Counted from the first letter of the stretch, positions 5,547 to 12,980 are shown. The stretch is DNA of 15,356 nucleotides from an uncultured Olsenella sp. (GCA_947253595.1 CAMXZR010000034.1:1-15356); one strand, 5' to 3'. Numbers and translations: made by a program. Notes: generated from the sequence alone by a model not told the origin.

Positions 5547-6822
5547 CAGGAGGGCGCTCTCGCGCGTCATGTGCGACCACCCTGTCAGGCTCGCCCGCAT
5601 GATGGGCTATGACCGCCTGGTCGAGTCGCTCCACGACGGCTGGATACGCCGCATGGCGTTCGGCGAGGGTGACTGGACGCTGCAGGCGCACCGAGGCTCC
5701 TACAAGACCACGTGCGTCAAGGTGGCGCTCTGGCTGCTCATGGTGACCAGGCCGCAGCTCACCGTCGGCTTCTTCCGCAAGGCGTCGCCGGATGTCGAGG
5801 AGGTCATGGCGGCGGTCTCCCGCATGCTCTGCTCCGACACGTCGGCCATGGTGACGGAGACGATCTACGGCAGGCCCGCGCGGGTGACGTCCGCCAGCTC
5901 GACGGCCATAAGCACGGACCTCGCGTGCAACGTCTCCGGCCTCCCGCAGCTCTCGGGCTATGGCATCGGCGGCTCGCTCACGGGCAAGCACTACGACGTG
6001 GTCTTCACGGACGACGTCGTCACGCTCAGAGACAGGGCGTCCAGGGCCGAGCGCGAGGCCACCAAGGCCTTCTACCGCGAGCTGCAGAACGTGCGCAACA
6101 GGGGCGGGCGCATAGTCAACACGGGCACGCCGTGGCACAGGGACGACGCCTTCCAGCTCATGCCAGAGCCGGAGCGGTGGCCGTGGGACGCCACCGGCCT
6201 CGTGTCGGACGGTGAGGCGGCAGACCTCCGCAGGGCCATGACGCGCTCGCTCTTCGCCGCGAACTACGAGCTGCGGCACGTGGCCCAGGAGGGCGCGGTC
6301 TTCGAGGGCGAGCCGGAGGCGTTCGCGGACGCCACGCTCCTGCACGACGGCGTCATGCACGTCGACGCGGCCTACGGCGGGAGCGACGGCACGGCCGTCA
6401 CGTGCATCGCCTGGCACGACGGCAGGCCGTACGTCCACGGGGAGCTCTTCCGCGAGACGCACGTCGACCGCTGCATGGGCCGCATCATGGAGCTGCACGA
6501 GGCGCTCAGGCTCGGCACGGTGTTCTGCGAGCGCAACGCCGACAAGGGCTACCTGGCCGAGAGGATGCGCGGGATGGGGCTTCCCGTCTCCACGTACCAG
6601 GAGACGGCAAACAAGTTCGTCAAGATATCGACCCACGCCCGGGGGCGCTGGGCGGGCCTCGCGCGCCTCGACAGCGCGCGCGACGCCAGCGCGGCCTACT
6701 GGGACGAGGTCATGGACTACACCGAGGGCGCCGAGCACGACGACGCGCCCGACTCTCTGGCATGCGCGATTAGGCTCCACGACGACGCGCCGAGGGTGCA
6801 TCTCTTCAGGGGAGGGATATGA
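5536..6822 (+). CDS. terL: Terminase large subunit
   Basis: A 428-residue packaging motor that translocates and cuts DNA at the procapsid portal. The ATPase half shows a divergent Walker A, AHRGSYKTT (51-59), the Walker B YDVVFTDD (153-160) and the coupling motif NTGTPWHRDD (195-204). The nuclease half shows the RNase-H-fold acidic residues: Asp in HVDAAYGGSDG (275-285), Glu in FCERNADKG (330-338) and the terminal acidic pair in EHDDAPDSLA (400-409). All expected motifs are present and in order, so the protein looks complete. ATG 5536 lies within the end of the small terminase gene, and the stop overlaps the portal start (ATGA at 6819). Confidence 0.95.
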   Translation: MGDSRRALSRVMCDHPVRLARMMGYDRLVESLHDGWIRRMAFGEGDWTLQAHRGSYKTTCVKVALWLLMVTRPQLTVGFFRKASPDVEEVMAAVSRMLCSDTSAMVTETIYGRPARVTSASSTAISTDLACNVSGLPQLSGYGIGGSLTGKHYDVVFTDDVVTLRDRASRAEREATKAFYRELQNVRNRGGRIVNTGTPWHRDDAFQLMPEPERWPWDATGLVSDGEAADLRRAMTRSLFAANYELRHVAQEGAVFEGEPEAFADATLLHDGVMHVDAAYGGSDGTAVTCIAWHDGRPYVHGELFRETHVDRCMGRIMELHEALRLGTVFCERNADKGYLAERMRGMGLPVSTYQETANKFVKISTHARGRWAGLARLDSARDASAAYWDEVMDYTEGAEHDDAPDSLACAIRLHDDAPRVHLFRGGI

Positions 6823-8177
6823 GCGACGCCGCCACCTACGAGCCGCGCGACGGCTACCGCCTGCCGGAGGACGTCCGGGAGGTGTCCGCCGACCTCCTGG
6901 CGAGGCTGCTGCACGACTACAGGACCAACCACCTCCCGCGCCTGGACGGGCTGCGCCGCATGTACGAGGGCGACCACGCCGTGCTGCGCCAGAGGGCCAA
7001 GGAGGCGTACAAGCCCGACAACCGCCTGGTCGCGAACTACGCCCGCCAGATCGTGGACTCCATGGTCGGCTACTTCCTGGGCGTGCCGGTGAGGCTCGCC
7101 GGGGACGACGAGGCCGTCGTGTCGTGGCTCAACGACTGGGGCGCGCTCAACGACGCGGACGACCTCGACGCGGAGCTCTCGAAGGTGGCGGACGTCTACG
7201 GCCGCTCCTACGAGCTCATGTGGCGCGACCCGGAGGCGAACCCGCGCTCGTCGGTCGTGAGCCCGACGAACTGCTTCGTCGTGCGCGACGACACGGTCGA
7301 GGGCCGCATCGTCTTCGCCGTGCGCTTCTGGATGGACGACAACCGCTTCGACGGGCGCTCCGACACGACGCGCGGGACGCTCTACGACAGCGCGTACGAG
7401 ACGCCGTTCGAGCTCGTGGGCGGCACGCCCAGGTTCGGCGAGGCGGTGCCGCACGGATTCGCGGACGTGCCGGTCGTGGAGTACGTGAACAACGAGGAGC
7501 GGCAGGGGCTCTTCGAGGGCGTCATGTCGCTCATAGACGCGCACGACAAGGCGCTCAGCGAGAAGGCCAACGACGTCGAGTACTACGCCGACGCCTACCT
7601 CAAGATCCTCGGTGCCGACGTGGACAAGGAGACGCTCGACTACCTGCGCGACTCGCGCATCATCAACCTGGCGGGTCGCGACTCGTCAGGCGTGGTGGTG
7701 GACTTCCTCTCGAAGCCCGACGCGGACGGCACGCAGGAGCACCTCATAGACCGCCTGGAGCGGCTCATATTCACGCTCTCGATGGTCTCTGACCTCAGCT
7801 CCGAGGGCTTCGACACGAGCTCCGGCATAGCCATCAAGTACCGCCTGCAGGCGATGAGCGACCTCGCCATGGTCAAGGAGCGCAAGTTCCGGCGCGGGCT
7901 GTCAAGGCGCTGGCGGCTGCTCTCGGGCTACGCGGCGTCCCCCCTGGCCGAGGACGCCTGGGCTGGCGTGAGGGCCGTCTTCACGCGCAACCTGCCCAGC
8001 AACCTCCTCGAGGAGAGCCAGATAGCTGGCAACCTCTCGGGCGTCACGTCCGAGGAGACGCAGCTCTCGGTGCTCTCGTGCGTGGGCAGCCCCGCCGACG
8101 AGATGGCGCGCAAGGCGGCGGAGCTGGAGTCGCGCGCCGCCGCGCTGGTGCCCCGGAGGGGCGGTCAGGAGGCGTAG
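6819..8177 (+). CDS. Portal protein, SPP1 gp6 family
   Basis: A 452-residue portal subunit; twelve copies form the DNA entry channel at one capsid vertex. Family hallmarks are YKPDNRLVANYARQIVDSMV (64-83) followed by GYFLGVPV, then YVNNEERQGLFEGVMSLIDA (222-241), and SSGIAIKYRLQAMSDLA (334-350) near the channel-forming region. Length agrees with gp6-like portals. GGGAGGG sits before ATG 6819, and the stop is directly followed by the TTG start of the head protein gene. The order terminase, portal, MuF head protein is the standard SPP1-like arrangement. Confidence 0.94.
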   Translation: MSDAATYEPRDGYRLPEDVREVSADLLARLLHDYRTNHLPRLDGLRRMYEGDHAVLRQRAKEAYKPDNRLVANYARQIVDSMVGYFLGVPVRLAGDDEAVVSWLNDWGALNDADDLDAELSKVADVYGRSYELMWRDPEANPRSSVVSPTNCFVVRDDTVEGRIVFAVRFWMDDNRFDGRSDTTRGTLYDSAYETPFELVGGTPRFGEAVPHGFADVPVVEYVNNEERQGLFEGVMSLIDAHDKALSEKANDVEYYADAYLKILGADVDKETLDYLRDSRIINLAGRDSSGVVVDFLSKPDADGTQEHLIDRLERLIFTLSMVSDLSSEGFDTSSGIAIKYRLQAMSDLAMVKERKFRRGLSRRWRLLSGYAASPLAEDAWAGVRAVFTRNLPSNLLEESQIAGNLSGVTSEETQLSVLSCVGSPADEMARKAAELESRAAALVPRRGGQEA

Positions 8178-9659
8178 TTGGCCACCTACTGGGAGCGCCG
8201 CATCGCGCGTGCCGACGCGGCCATGGAGTCAGACGAGCGCGCCCTGGCCAGGCGCGTCTCCAGGGCCTACGAGACCGAGATGGCCGACCTCTCCAAGGAG
8301 ATCGCGAGCTACTACGAGCGGTACGGGCGGGACGGCGTCCTGCGCTACCGAGCGATGCTCGAGGCGATGGGCGAGGCAGACCGCGACCTCCTCATGCGCG
8401 ACTGCGACGCCTGGGCCACGGCCCACCCGGAGCACGCTGACATGGTGGAGATACGCAAGTCCATATACAAGCTCGACCGCCTGGAAGGCCTGCAGGCGTC
8501 GGCGAGGCTGCACCTGGCCCGCGCCACGGCGGAGGCCACGGACGGCCTGGGCGACCACCTCGCCCGCCAGGCCGCGCGCGGGGCAAACGCGGTGGCCGAG
8601 GCCATGGGCTATGGCTCGTCGTTCCACGCGATGGACGACGACGCGATCAGGCGCTTCGTGGGCACCAGGTGGAGCTCCGGCGAGAGCTACAGCGAGAAGG
8701 TCTGGAACAACGCCGACAAGGTCGCCGCCTACGTCCAGGACGACATGGCCAGGGCGCTGGCGCGCGGCGAGTCCTGGCAGCGCCTGCGCGACGAGGTCTC
8801 CAGGCGCTTCGTGGGCGTCTCGGAGCGCGACGTCATGCGCCTCGTCTGCACCGAGGGCACCTACGTCTCGCGCCAGGCGCAGCTCGCAGAGCTCGCCCGC
8901 GAGGGCTTCTCCGAGTACCGCGTGGAGCCCGTGGGGGACGAGCGCACCTGCGGGCTCTGCTCCGCGCTCGTGGGGAAGTCCTTCCGCGTCGAGGACGCCA
9001 TGCCCGGCGTGAACCTGCCGCCGATACACCCGAACTGCCGCTGCCAGATAGCGCCCGCCGTCGACGACTGGGACGCCTGGATGCGCGAGCAGGTGGACCG
9101 GAAGAGGGCCGAGCTCGCCGCAAGGCGCATGGCCGATGACGGCGAGCGTGCGAAGAGGGCGCGCGCCGTCCAGGACGAGTGCGGCCGCATCGAGAGCGGC
9201 TTCGGGCGCGTATGGAGGGACTACAGGGCAACAGGAAAGAGCCGCAAGGGCTACGACGAGACGGTGAACGCCTACCTCTCGTCGATATCGGACGGGCGCG
9301 TGAGCGCCGAGTACGGGGCGAAGCCGAAGGCCAAGGAGGTGCAGGCCGCCACGTGGCTCGCCAGGAACGGACATAAGGTGAGGTTCAACTTCGAGACGAA
9401 CAAGCCAGGTTCCAATACGGCAGACGTGTCGGTGGATGGTATCACCTACGAAATCAAGCGCCTTGAGACGCACAACGCGCACAAGGCAAAGACGCGGATA
9501 GGGGAGGCGGCGCGGCAGTGCGCGAACATCATCGTCGACCTCTCCCTGAGGACGCTCACGGAGGCGCAGGAGGAGGATGTCCTGCAGGCCATGATCGCGA
9601 AGAGTGACATAGACGTCATCGTCGCCCTCACCGACCTTGCGGAGAGGGTCTTCAGATAG
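8178..9659 (+). CDS. MuF minor head protein with C-terminal PD-(D/E)XK-like toxin domain
   Basis: A 493-residue protein starting at TTG 8178, immediately after the portal stop, with AGGAGG at 8168-8173. Residues 1-200 are helical and bind, in this family, near the portal. The MuF core at about 215-293 includes DVMRLVCTEGTYVSRQAQLA, ERTCGLCSALVGKSFRVEDA and the signature PPIHPNCRCQI (281-291). After residue 330 the protein continues with a domain not needed for head assembly: KEVQAATWLARNG (386-398), NTADVSVDGITYEIKRLE (413-430) and a helical end. Glu387, Asp416 and Glu425-x-Lys427 form a PD-(D/E)XK signature like that of CdiA-type tRNase/DNase toxins. MuF-fused polymorphic toxins of temperate phages are known. 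The last 440 bp are less GC-biased than upstream, suggesting module exchange. Nuclease target and activity are inferred. Confidence 0.88.
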   Translation: MATYWERRIARADAAMESDERALARRVSRAYETEMADLSKEIASYYERYGRDGVLRYRAMLEAMGEADRDLLMRDCDAWATAHPEHADMVEIRKSIYKLDRLEGLQASARLHLARATAEATDGLGDHLARQAARGANAVAEAMGYGSSFHAMDDDAIRRFVGTRWSSGESYSEKVWNNADKVAAYVQDDMARALARGESWQRLRDEVSRRFVGVSERDVMRLVCTEGTYVSRQAQLAELAREGFSEYRVEPVGDERTCGLCSALVGKSFRVEDAMPGVNLPPIHPNCRCQIAPAVDDWDAWMREQVDRKRAELAARRMADDGERAKRARAVQDECGRIESGFGRVWRDYRATGKSRKGYDETVNAYLSSISDGRVSAEYGAKPKAKEVQAATWLARNGHKVRFNFETNKPGSNTADVSVDGITYEIKRLETHNAHKAKTRIGEAARQCANIIVDLSLRTLTEAQEEDVLQAMIAKSDIDVIVALTDLAERVFR

Positions 9660-9664
9660 AAAGC

Positions 9665-9713
9665 GACGCCGATTCTCTCACCTGGTTCGAATACCTGGTC
9701 GGAGTTCGGCGTC
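9665..9713 (+). other. Stem-loop, possibly a tRNA-like remnant
   Basis: GACGCCGA (9665-9672) pairs perfectly with TCGGCGTC (9706-9713), extended after a small internal loop by CTC (9675-9677) with GAG (9702-9704). The loop carries a direct repeat ACCTGGT (9680-9686 and 9693-9699) around TTCGAA. GGTTCGAATACC in the loop resembles a tRNA T-arm, but it is not adjacent to the 3' acceptor strand and no anticodon arm is present. It begins 6 bp after the MuF stop and ends 20 bp before the tRNA. No T tract follows. Confidence 0.5.
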
Positions 9714-9733
9714 AATGAAAGTATACCCGATTT

Positions 9734-9820
9734 CGGGGCGTGGCGAAACTGGCATACGCGCGTGCCCCAGGAGCACGTGGCCGTGCGGCCGTGCGGGTTC
9801 GAGTCCCGCCGCCCCGACCA
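9734..9820 (+). tRNA. tRNA-Leu (anticodon CAG), with C33
   Basis: An 87-nt class II tRNA. Acceptor CGGGGCG (9734-9740) pairs with CGCCCCG (9810-9816), followed by A73 and an encoded CCA. The D arm is GCG/CGC with GG in the loop. The anticodon stem CGTGC/GCACG (9761-9765, 9773-9777) closes the loop CCCAGGA, giving anticodon CAG at 9768-9770. The long variable arm GGCC-GTGC-GGCC (9779-9790) and T arm GCGGG/CCCGC with TTCGAGT complete the fold. Position 33 is C, whereas nearly all tRNAs have U33, which shapes the anticodon turn. CAG reads CTG, a major leucine codon of this genome. It lies inside the late operon, between the MuF-toxin and a Cys-rich gene. Confidence 0.93.
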
Positions 9821-9831
9821 GATTGGAACCC

Positions 9832-10053
9832 ATGAGGAAGGTAACGAGGTGCGCCCGCTGCTCGTCGTGCGCGAGGGTCGCCGGCTGCGGATTCGTGGCG
9901 TCCGAACGCCTGGTCTGCACGGACACGGGCCGATGGGTGGACGCCGACGACGGCTGCACCTTCGGCGAGCGCGGGGAGCCGACGGTCGGCGTCGTCCCGT
10001 GCGAGGCCCGCGTGGACGGCTACCGCCCCGCGATGCAGCCAGCGGGGTGGTAG
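9832..10053 (+). CDS. Small Cys-rich hypothetical protein
   Basis: A 73-residue protein with cysteines at 7, 10, 13, 19, 29, 42 and 56, including CARCSSC (7-13). This could bind zinc or form disulfides. The ATG is 11 bp after the tRNA CCA and has only a weak ribosome site (GGAA). The stop is 2 bp before the thioredoxin-like start, so the two are probably co-translated. The dense cysteines beside a predicted thiol-disulfide protein suggest it may be a redox partner or substrate, which is inference. No family recognised. Confidence 0.6.
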   Translation: MRKVTRCARCSSCARVAGCGFVASERLVCTDTGRWVDADDGCTFGERGEPTVGVVPCEARVDGYRPAMQPAGW

Positions 10054-10055
10054 GG

Positions 10056-10313
10056 ATGCCCACCGTGACCATCTGGCACGCCACGTGGTGCGCCCCGTGC
10101 GGGGCCACCCTGCGCGACCTCGTGCCGCTCCTGGAGGAGGAGGGCGTGGAGCCCATCACCAAGGACGTCGACTGGTGCCCGTGCGAGGCCACGGGCAGGC
10201 GAATCGACTACCTGCCGACCGTGACGGTCGACGACGGCGGCGACGAGCTGATGCGCTGCCGCGGCTACCCGACCGGCGAGGCGGTGGGCAGGATCGTGGA
10301 GCTTTGCGGGTAG
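10056..10313 (+). CDS. Thioredoxin/glutaredoxin-like protein
   Basis: An 85-residue single-domain thioredoxin fold. The N-terminal strand VTIWHATWCAPC carries the active-site CAPC at residues 12-15 after a tryptophan, exactly as in thioredoxins. The cis-proline region is YLPTVTVDDGG (52-62), followed by MRCRGYPTGEAVGRIVEL. An extra WCPC (40-43) is unusual and could be a second redox or metal site. Size fits the small phage and mycoredoxin-like group. It would reduce or form disulfides in the cytosol using the host thioredoxin reductase. Start: ATG 10056 with GGGGTGGTAGGG upstream. It sits between head genes where no redox protein is required for capsid assembly, so it looks like cargo. Confidence 0.82.
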   Translation: MPTVTIWHATWCAPCGATLRDLVPLLEEEGVEPITKDVDWCPCEATGRRIDYLPTVTVDDGGDELMRCRGYPTGEAVGRIVELCG

Positions 10314-10425
10314 CGGCTGCCGGGGACGGTGGCCCGCCCGCGCGTCCGAGACGTGACGACGCTAAAAGCACCGTGGGAAGGCCGAGCCGCAGGGCCACGA
10401 CGTGCGGGGAGAAGGAGTGCTACGG
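10314..10425 (+). other. Gene-free spacer before the scaffold gene
   Basis: These 112 bp separate the thioredoxin-like gene from the scaffold gene, an unusually large gap for this operon. GACGTGACGACGCTAAAAGC at 10350-10369 is a small AT-leaning patch. GGAGAAGGAG at 10407-10416 is the scaffold ribosome site. No clear promoter or hairpin was found. Confidence 0.4.
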
Positions 10426-11022
10426 ATGGCGCAGGAGGAAGGCGGCACCCAGCCGCAGGGCGAGGGCACGCAGAGCCAGCAGCAGGCGCGGCAGGCCGAC
10501 CCGACCGGACGGGGCGAGGGCGCGCAGCAGGGCGGCAGGACCTACACCGACGCGGACGTGGACGCGATCATCGCGAAGAAGTTCGCCAGGTGGCAGGAGC
10601 AGCAGGAGGCCAAGGTCGCGGAGGCCGCGAAGCTCGCCGAGATGAACGCGACCCAGAAGGCCGAGTACGAGCGCGACCAGCTGCAGAAGCGCCTTGACGA
10701 GCTCGAGCGCGAGAGGTCGGTCTCCGGCATGGTGGCCGAGTCTAGGAGGCAGCTCTCAGCGCGCGGTATCAGCGTCCCTGACGAGCTCGTCAGCCAGCTC
10801 GTTGGCGAGACCGCCGAGGGCACCAAGAGGGCGGTCGACGCCTTCGCCGACGCCTTCGACGCGGCCGTCGAGTCCGCCGTGAGGGCTCGGCTCTCGGGCA
10901 GTGCGCCAAAGGTCGGCAGCGCGGGCAAGCCGATGACCAAGAACGAGGTCATGGCCATCAGGGACACCGCAGAGCGCCAGAGGGCCATCCGCGAGCACAT
11001 GGAGCTGTTCAGCAACCAGTAG
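10426..11022 (+). CDS. Capsid scaffolding protein (DUF4355/GP20-like)
   Basis: A 198-residue protein expected to guide assembly of the major capsid protein and then leave the head. The first 38 residues are Gln/Gly-rich and disordered. A coiled coil runs from about 43 to 108 (DVDAIIAKKFARWQEQQEAK, then QKAEYERDQLQKRLDELERE). The C-terminal half has the DUF4355 pattern: SARGISVPDELVSQLVGETA, a TK-x-AVDAF helix, and MTKNEVMAIRDTAERQRAI ending ELFSNQ. ATG 10426 is chosen over GTG 10402 because GGAGAAGGAG lies 9 bp before it. It is directly upstream of the capsid gene, as usual. Confidence 0.88.
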   Translation: MAQEEGGTQPQGEGTQSQQQARQADPTGRGEGAQQGGRTYTDADVDAIIAKKFARWQEQQEAKVAEAAKLAEMNATQKAEYERDQLQKRLDELERERSVSGMVAESRRQLSARGISVPDELVSQLVGETAEGTKRAVDAFADAFDAAVESAVRARLSGSAPKVGSAGKPMTKNEVMAIRDTAERQRAIREHMELFSNQ

Positions 11023-11035
11023 AAAGAGGCATGAA

Positions 11036-11956
11036 ATGGCAAAGACAAACGTCAGCTACCCCGAGGACGGCGTCACCAAGGCGGCCGACCTCGCGCCGGA
11101 GATCTCCGTCGACTACGTCAACCGCTTCACCACGGGCATCCAGAAGCTGCAGGCGCTCCTGGGCGTCTCCAACCTCATCCCCGTGGCAGAGGGCGGCACC
11201 GTCAAGACGTACAAGTACACCAGCGACATCAAGAAGGGCAACGTCGCGGAGGGCGAGTACATCCCGCTGTCCAGCGTCAAGCGCACCCTCGACCAGACCT
11301 ACGCCCTCGCCCTCAACAAGTGGCGTCGCAACACCACCGCCGAGGCCATCCAGTCCAAGGGCCAGGCGAGGGCCATCAACGAGACGGACTCCAAGTTTGT
11401 GGCGGGCGTCCAGGGGCTCGTCCGGGAGGACCTGCTCGCGGCCGTCACCGGAACCTCCAAGACCTCCAAGGCGGGCAAGACCCTCCAGGAGGCGCTCGCC
11501 AACATGTGGGGCGCGCTCGAGGTCGTGTTCGAGGACTACGAGGGCTTCGGCGACGTCGACGGCGGGGACTCCTCCAAGTACGTCTTCTTCGTCAACCCCA
11601 CCGACATCGCGGCCTTCCTGGGCACCGCGCAGGTGAGCACCCAGAGCGCCTTCGGCCTGAACTACCTCAGGGACTTCCTGGGCCTCGGCACGGTGTTCTC
11701 CACCGCCAAGGTCGCGGCTGGCACCATCTACGGCACCGCCGCGCAGAACCTGAACATCGCCTACGTGCCCGCCAACGGCGGCGACCTCGCGCGCACCTTC
11801 GGCCTCACGAGCGACGCCACCGGCCTCGTCGGGATGACCCACTCCGTGGTCACGACCAACGCGACCATCGACACGCTCCTCATGAGCGGCGTCAAGGTCT
11901 TCCCCGAGGTCTCCGACGCCGTCCTCAAGGGCACCATCACGCCCGCAGGGGCCTAA
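11036..11956 (+). CDS. Major capsid protein, HK97 fold
   Basis: A 306-residue capsid subunit. The N terminus ISVDYVNRFTTGIQKLQALL and VAEGGTVKTYKYTS, the E-loop-like GNVAEGEYIPLSSVKRTL and the helix AINETDSKFVAGVQGLVRED fit HK97-type capsids of SPP1-like siphoviruses. YVFFVNPTDIAAFLGTAQ (residues 182-199) is the typical P-domain strand followed by a helix, and VGMTHSVVTTNATIDTLLMS is the terminal A-domain region. There is no large N-terminal delta domain, consistent with the separate scaffold protein. AGAAAGAGG at 11021-11029 is the ribosome site. Codons are strongly biased to C/G third positions, fitting high expression. Confidence 0.9.
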   Translation: MAKTNVSYPEDGVTKAADLAPEISVDYVNRFTTGIQKLQALLGVSNLIPVAEGGTVKTYKYTSDIKKGNVAEGEYIPLSSVKRTLDQTYALALNKWRRNTTAEAIQSKGQARAINETDSKFVAGVQGLVREDLLAAVTGTSKTSKAGKTLQEALANMWGALEVVFEDYEGFGDVDGGDSSKYVFFVNPTDIAAFLGTAQVSTQSAFGLNYLRDFLGLGTVFSTAKVAAGTIYGTAAQNLNIAYVPANGGDLARTFGLTSDATGLVGMTHSVVTTNATIDTLLMSGVKVFPEVSDAVLKGTITPAGA

Positions 11957-11974
11957 GTCCTAGGGGGTGACGCC

Positions 11975-12322
11975 ATGAGCGTCCTGGAGCGCGTCAGGGC
12001 CCGCCTGGAGGGCTGGGAGGACGTCCCCACGGACTCCTGGCTCTCCGAGGCCGTCCAGACGCTGTCGGACCGCGTGTGCCTGCGCTGCGGCGTGGCCGCG
12101 CTGCCGCCCATGGCGGAGTCCATTGTGGCCGACGCCACGGTGAAGGCCGTGAACCGCCGCTTCGACGAGGGCATAGCGTCCGAGTCGGAGGGCCAGGGCG
12201 GCACCATGTCCGTCTCCTTCGCCGACGACCTCCTGTCCGAGTACGACCGGGAGCTGTCCGCGCTCGCCGACATGGCCCGCGCGGGCGGCTCGTCCGAGCT
12301 GCCACGGGTGAGGTTCCTGTGA
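11975..12322 (+). CDS. Head-tail connector (adaptor) protein
   Basis: A 115-residue mostly helical protein in the adaptor position. LERVRARLEGWEDVPTDSWL, a middle CLRCGVAALPPMAESIVADA and the segment AVNRRFDEGIASESEGQGG followed by MSVSFADDLLSEYDRELSAL are typical of gp6/gp15-type connectors that ring the portal. The second half contains the usual TMSVSF strand followed by an acidic helix. TAGGGGG at 11961-11967 is the ribosome site. The stop overlaps the next gene's GTG. Confidence 0.85.
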   Translation: MSVLERVRARLEGWEDVPTDSWLSEAVQTLSDRVCLRCGVAALPPMAESIVADATVKAVNRRFDEGIASESEGQGGTMSVSFADDLLSEYDRELSALADMARAGGSSELPRVRFL

Positions 12323-12636
12323 GGTGGCGCGTGGCGGAGCTCTTCGAGCTCGCGGACACCGGGCGGCGCGACCGCCTGGGGAACCGGGTGACCGAGAGGC
12401 GCAGCCTGGGCCGGGCGCGCGTGCGCGCGGCGCCGTGGGGAGTCGTGTCCACCGCCAACGAGGGCAACGGCTACGACGCCTGCGACCTCACGCTGGTCAC
12501 CACCGCGCCGCTCGCGACCGTCCGCAGGGCGGACGAGCTGACGCTCGGCGGCGAGACGTTCGGGGTCAGGCAGGTGTCAGACCTGGGGCGGCGCAGGGCG
12601 CTCTCCTGCGCGAGGCAGAAGGGGGCCGTGGCATGA
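12319..12636 (+). CDS. Head closure (stopper) protein
   Basis: A 105-residue beta-rich protein. The start is GTG 12319, overlapping the adaptor stop as GTGA, since no ATG fits. Residues 17-41 (RDRLGNRVTERRSLGRARVR, then APWG) and LTLVTTAPLATVRRADELTL followed by GGETFGVRQVSDLGRRRALS match the small beta-barrel stopper/SPP1 gp16-type pattern that closes the DNA-filled head. Position between the adaptor and the gp10-like protein supports the call. Confidence 0.75.
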   Translation: MRWRVAELFELADTGRRDRLGNRVTERRSLGRARVRAAPWGVVSTANEGNGYDACDLTLVTTAPLATVRRADELTLGGETFGVRQVSDLGRRRALSCARQKGAVA

Positions 12637-12980
12637 GCGTCACGCTGGACGACGGCGGGCTCGCTGGCGCGCTCTCGGAGCTCGCCCGGCTCTCCGCCGG
12701 GGTGGCCGTCAAGGCCACGGTCAACCAGATGGCCGAGGACCTGAGGGCCAGCACCCCACGCAGGTCCGGAGACCTGGTGGGGTCCCTCAAGCAAAGCGTC
12801 TCAGACGCCAAGGGCACGATCGGATACACCGTCGAGTACGCCCCTCACGTCGAGTACGGGCACAGAGCCGGGAGGTCGTCGTACGTCGAGGGCCAGCACT
12901 TCCTGTCCCAGGAGGTCAAGGTGGGTCAGGCCGTGCTCGCGCGTAGGATCGGCGAGGAGCTGAGGAGGCGGGGGCTGTGA
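12633..12980 (+). CDS. HK97 gp10-like tail completion protein
   Basis: A 115-residue protein of the gp10/SPP1 gp17-like head-tail joining family. Key features are the helix VAVKATVNQMAEDLRASTPR (residues 24-43), the RSGDLVGSLKQSV turn, and the diagnostic YTVEYAPHVEYGHRAG strand pair (65-80) followed by GQHFLSQEV. It starts in an ATGA overlap with the stopper gene and ends in a GTGA overlap with the tail terminator. Confidence 0.88.
   Translation: MSVTLDDGGLAGALSELARLSAGVAVKATVNQMAEDLRASTPRRSGDLVGSLKQSVSDAKGTIGYTVEYAPHVEYGHRAGRSSYVEGQHFLSQEVKVGQAVLARRIGEELRRRGL

Noticed and set aside
5428..6801. 457-codon minus-strand open frame opposite the terminase
   Set aside because: The plus strand encodes a full large terminase with all motifs; the reverse frame is a GC-bias shadow rich in Arg, Val and His.
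8229..9482. 417-codon minus-strand open frame opposite the MuF gene
   Set aside because: Shadow of a well-supported plus-strand gene; no domain and no ribosome site.
9734..9820. tRNA as a prophage attachment site
   Set aside because: The gene is inside the late operon with structural genes on both sides, has no integrase nearby and no duplicated 3' end in the window.
9678..9959. Minus-strand open frame across the tRNA, a possible immunity gene
   Set aside because: The stretch GAAGLEPARPHG is the familiar false translation of an antisense tRNA-Leu; it is not a real protein and so not an immunity candidate.
10402..10425. GTG 10402 as start of the scaffold gene
   Set aside because: It would put the strong GGAGAAGGAG ribosome site inside the gene; ATG 10426 has correct spacing.
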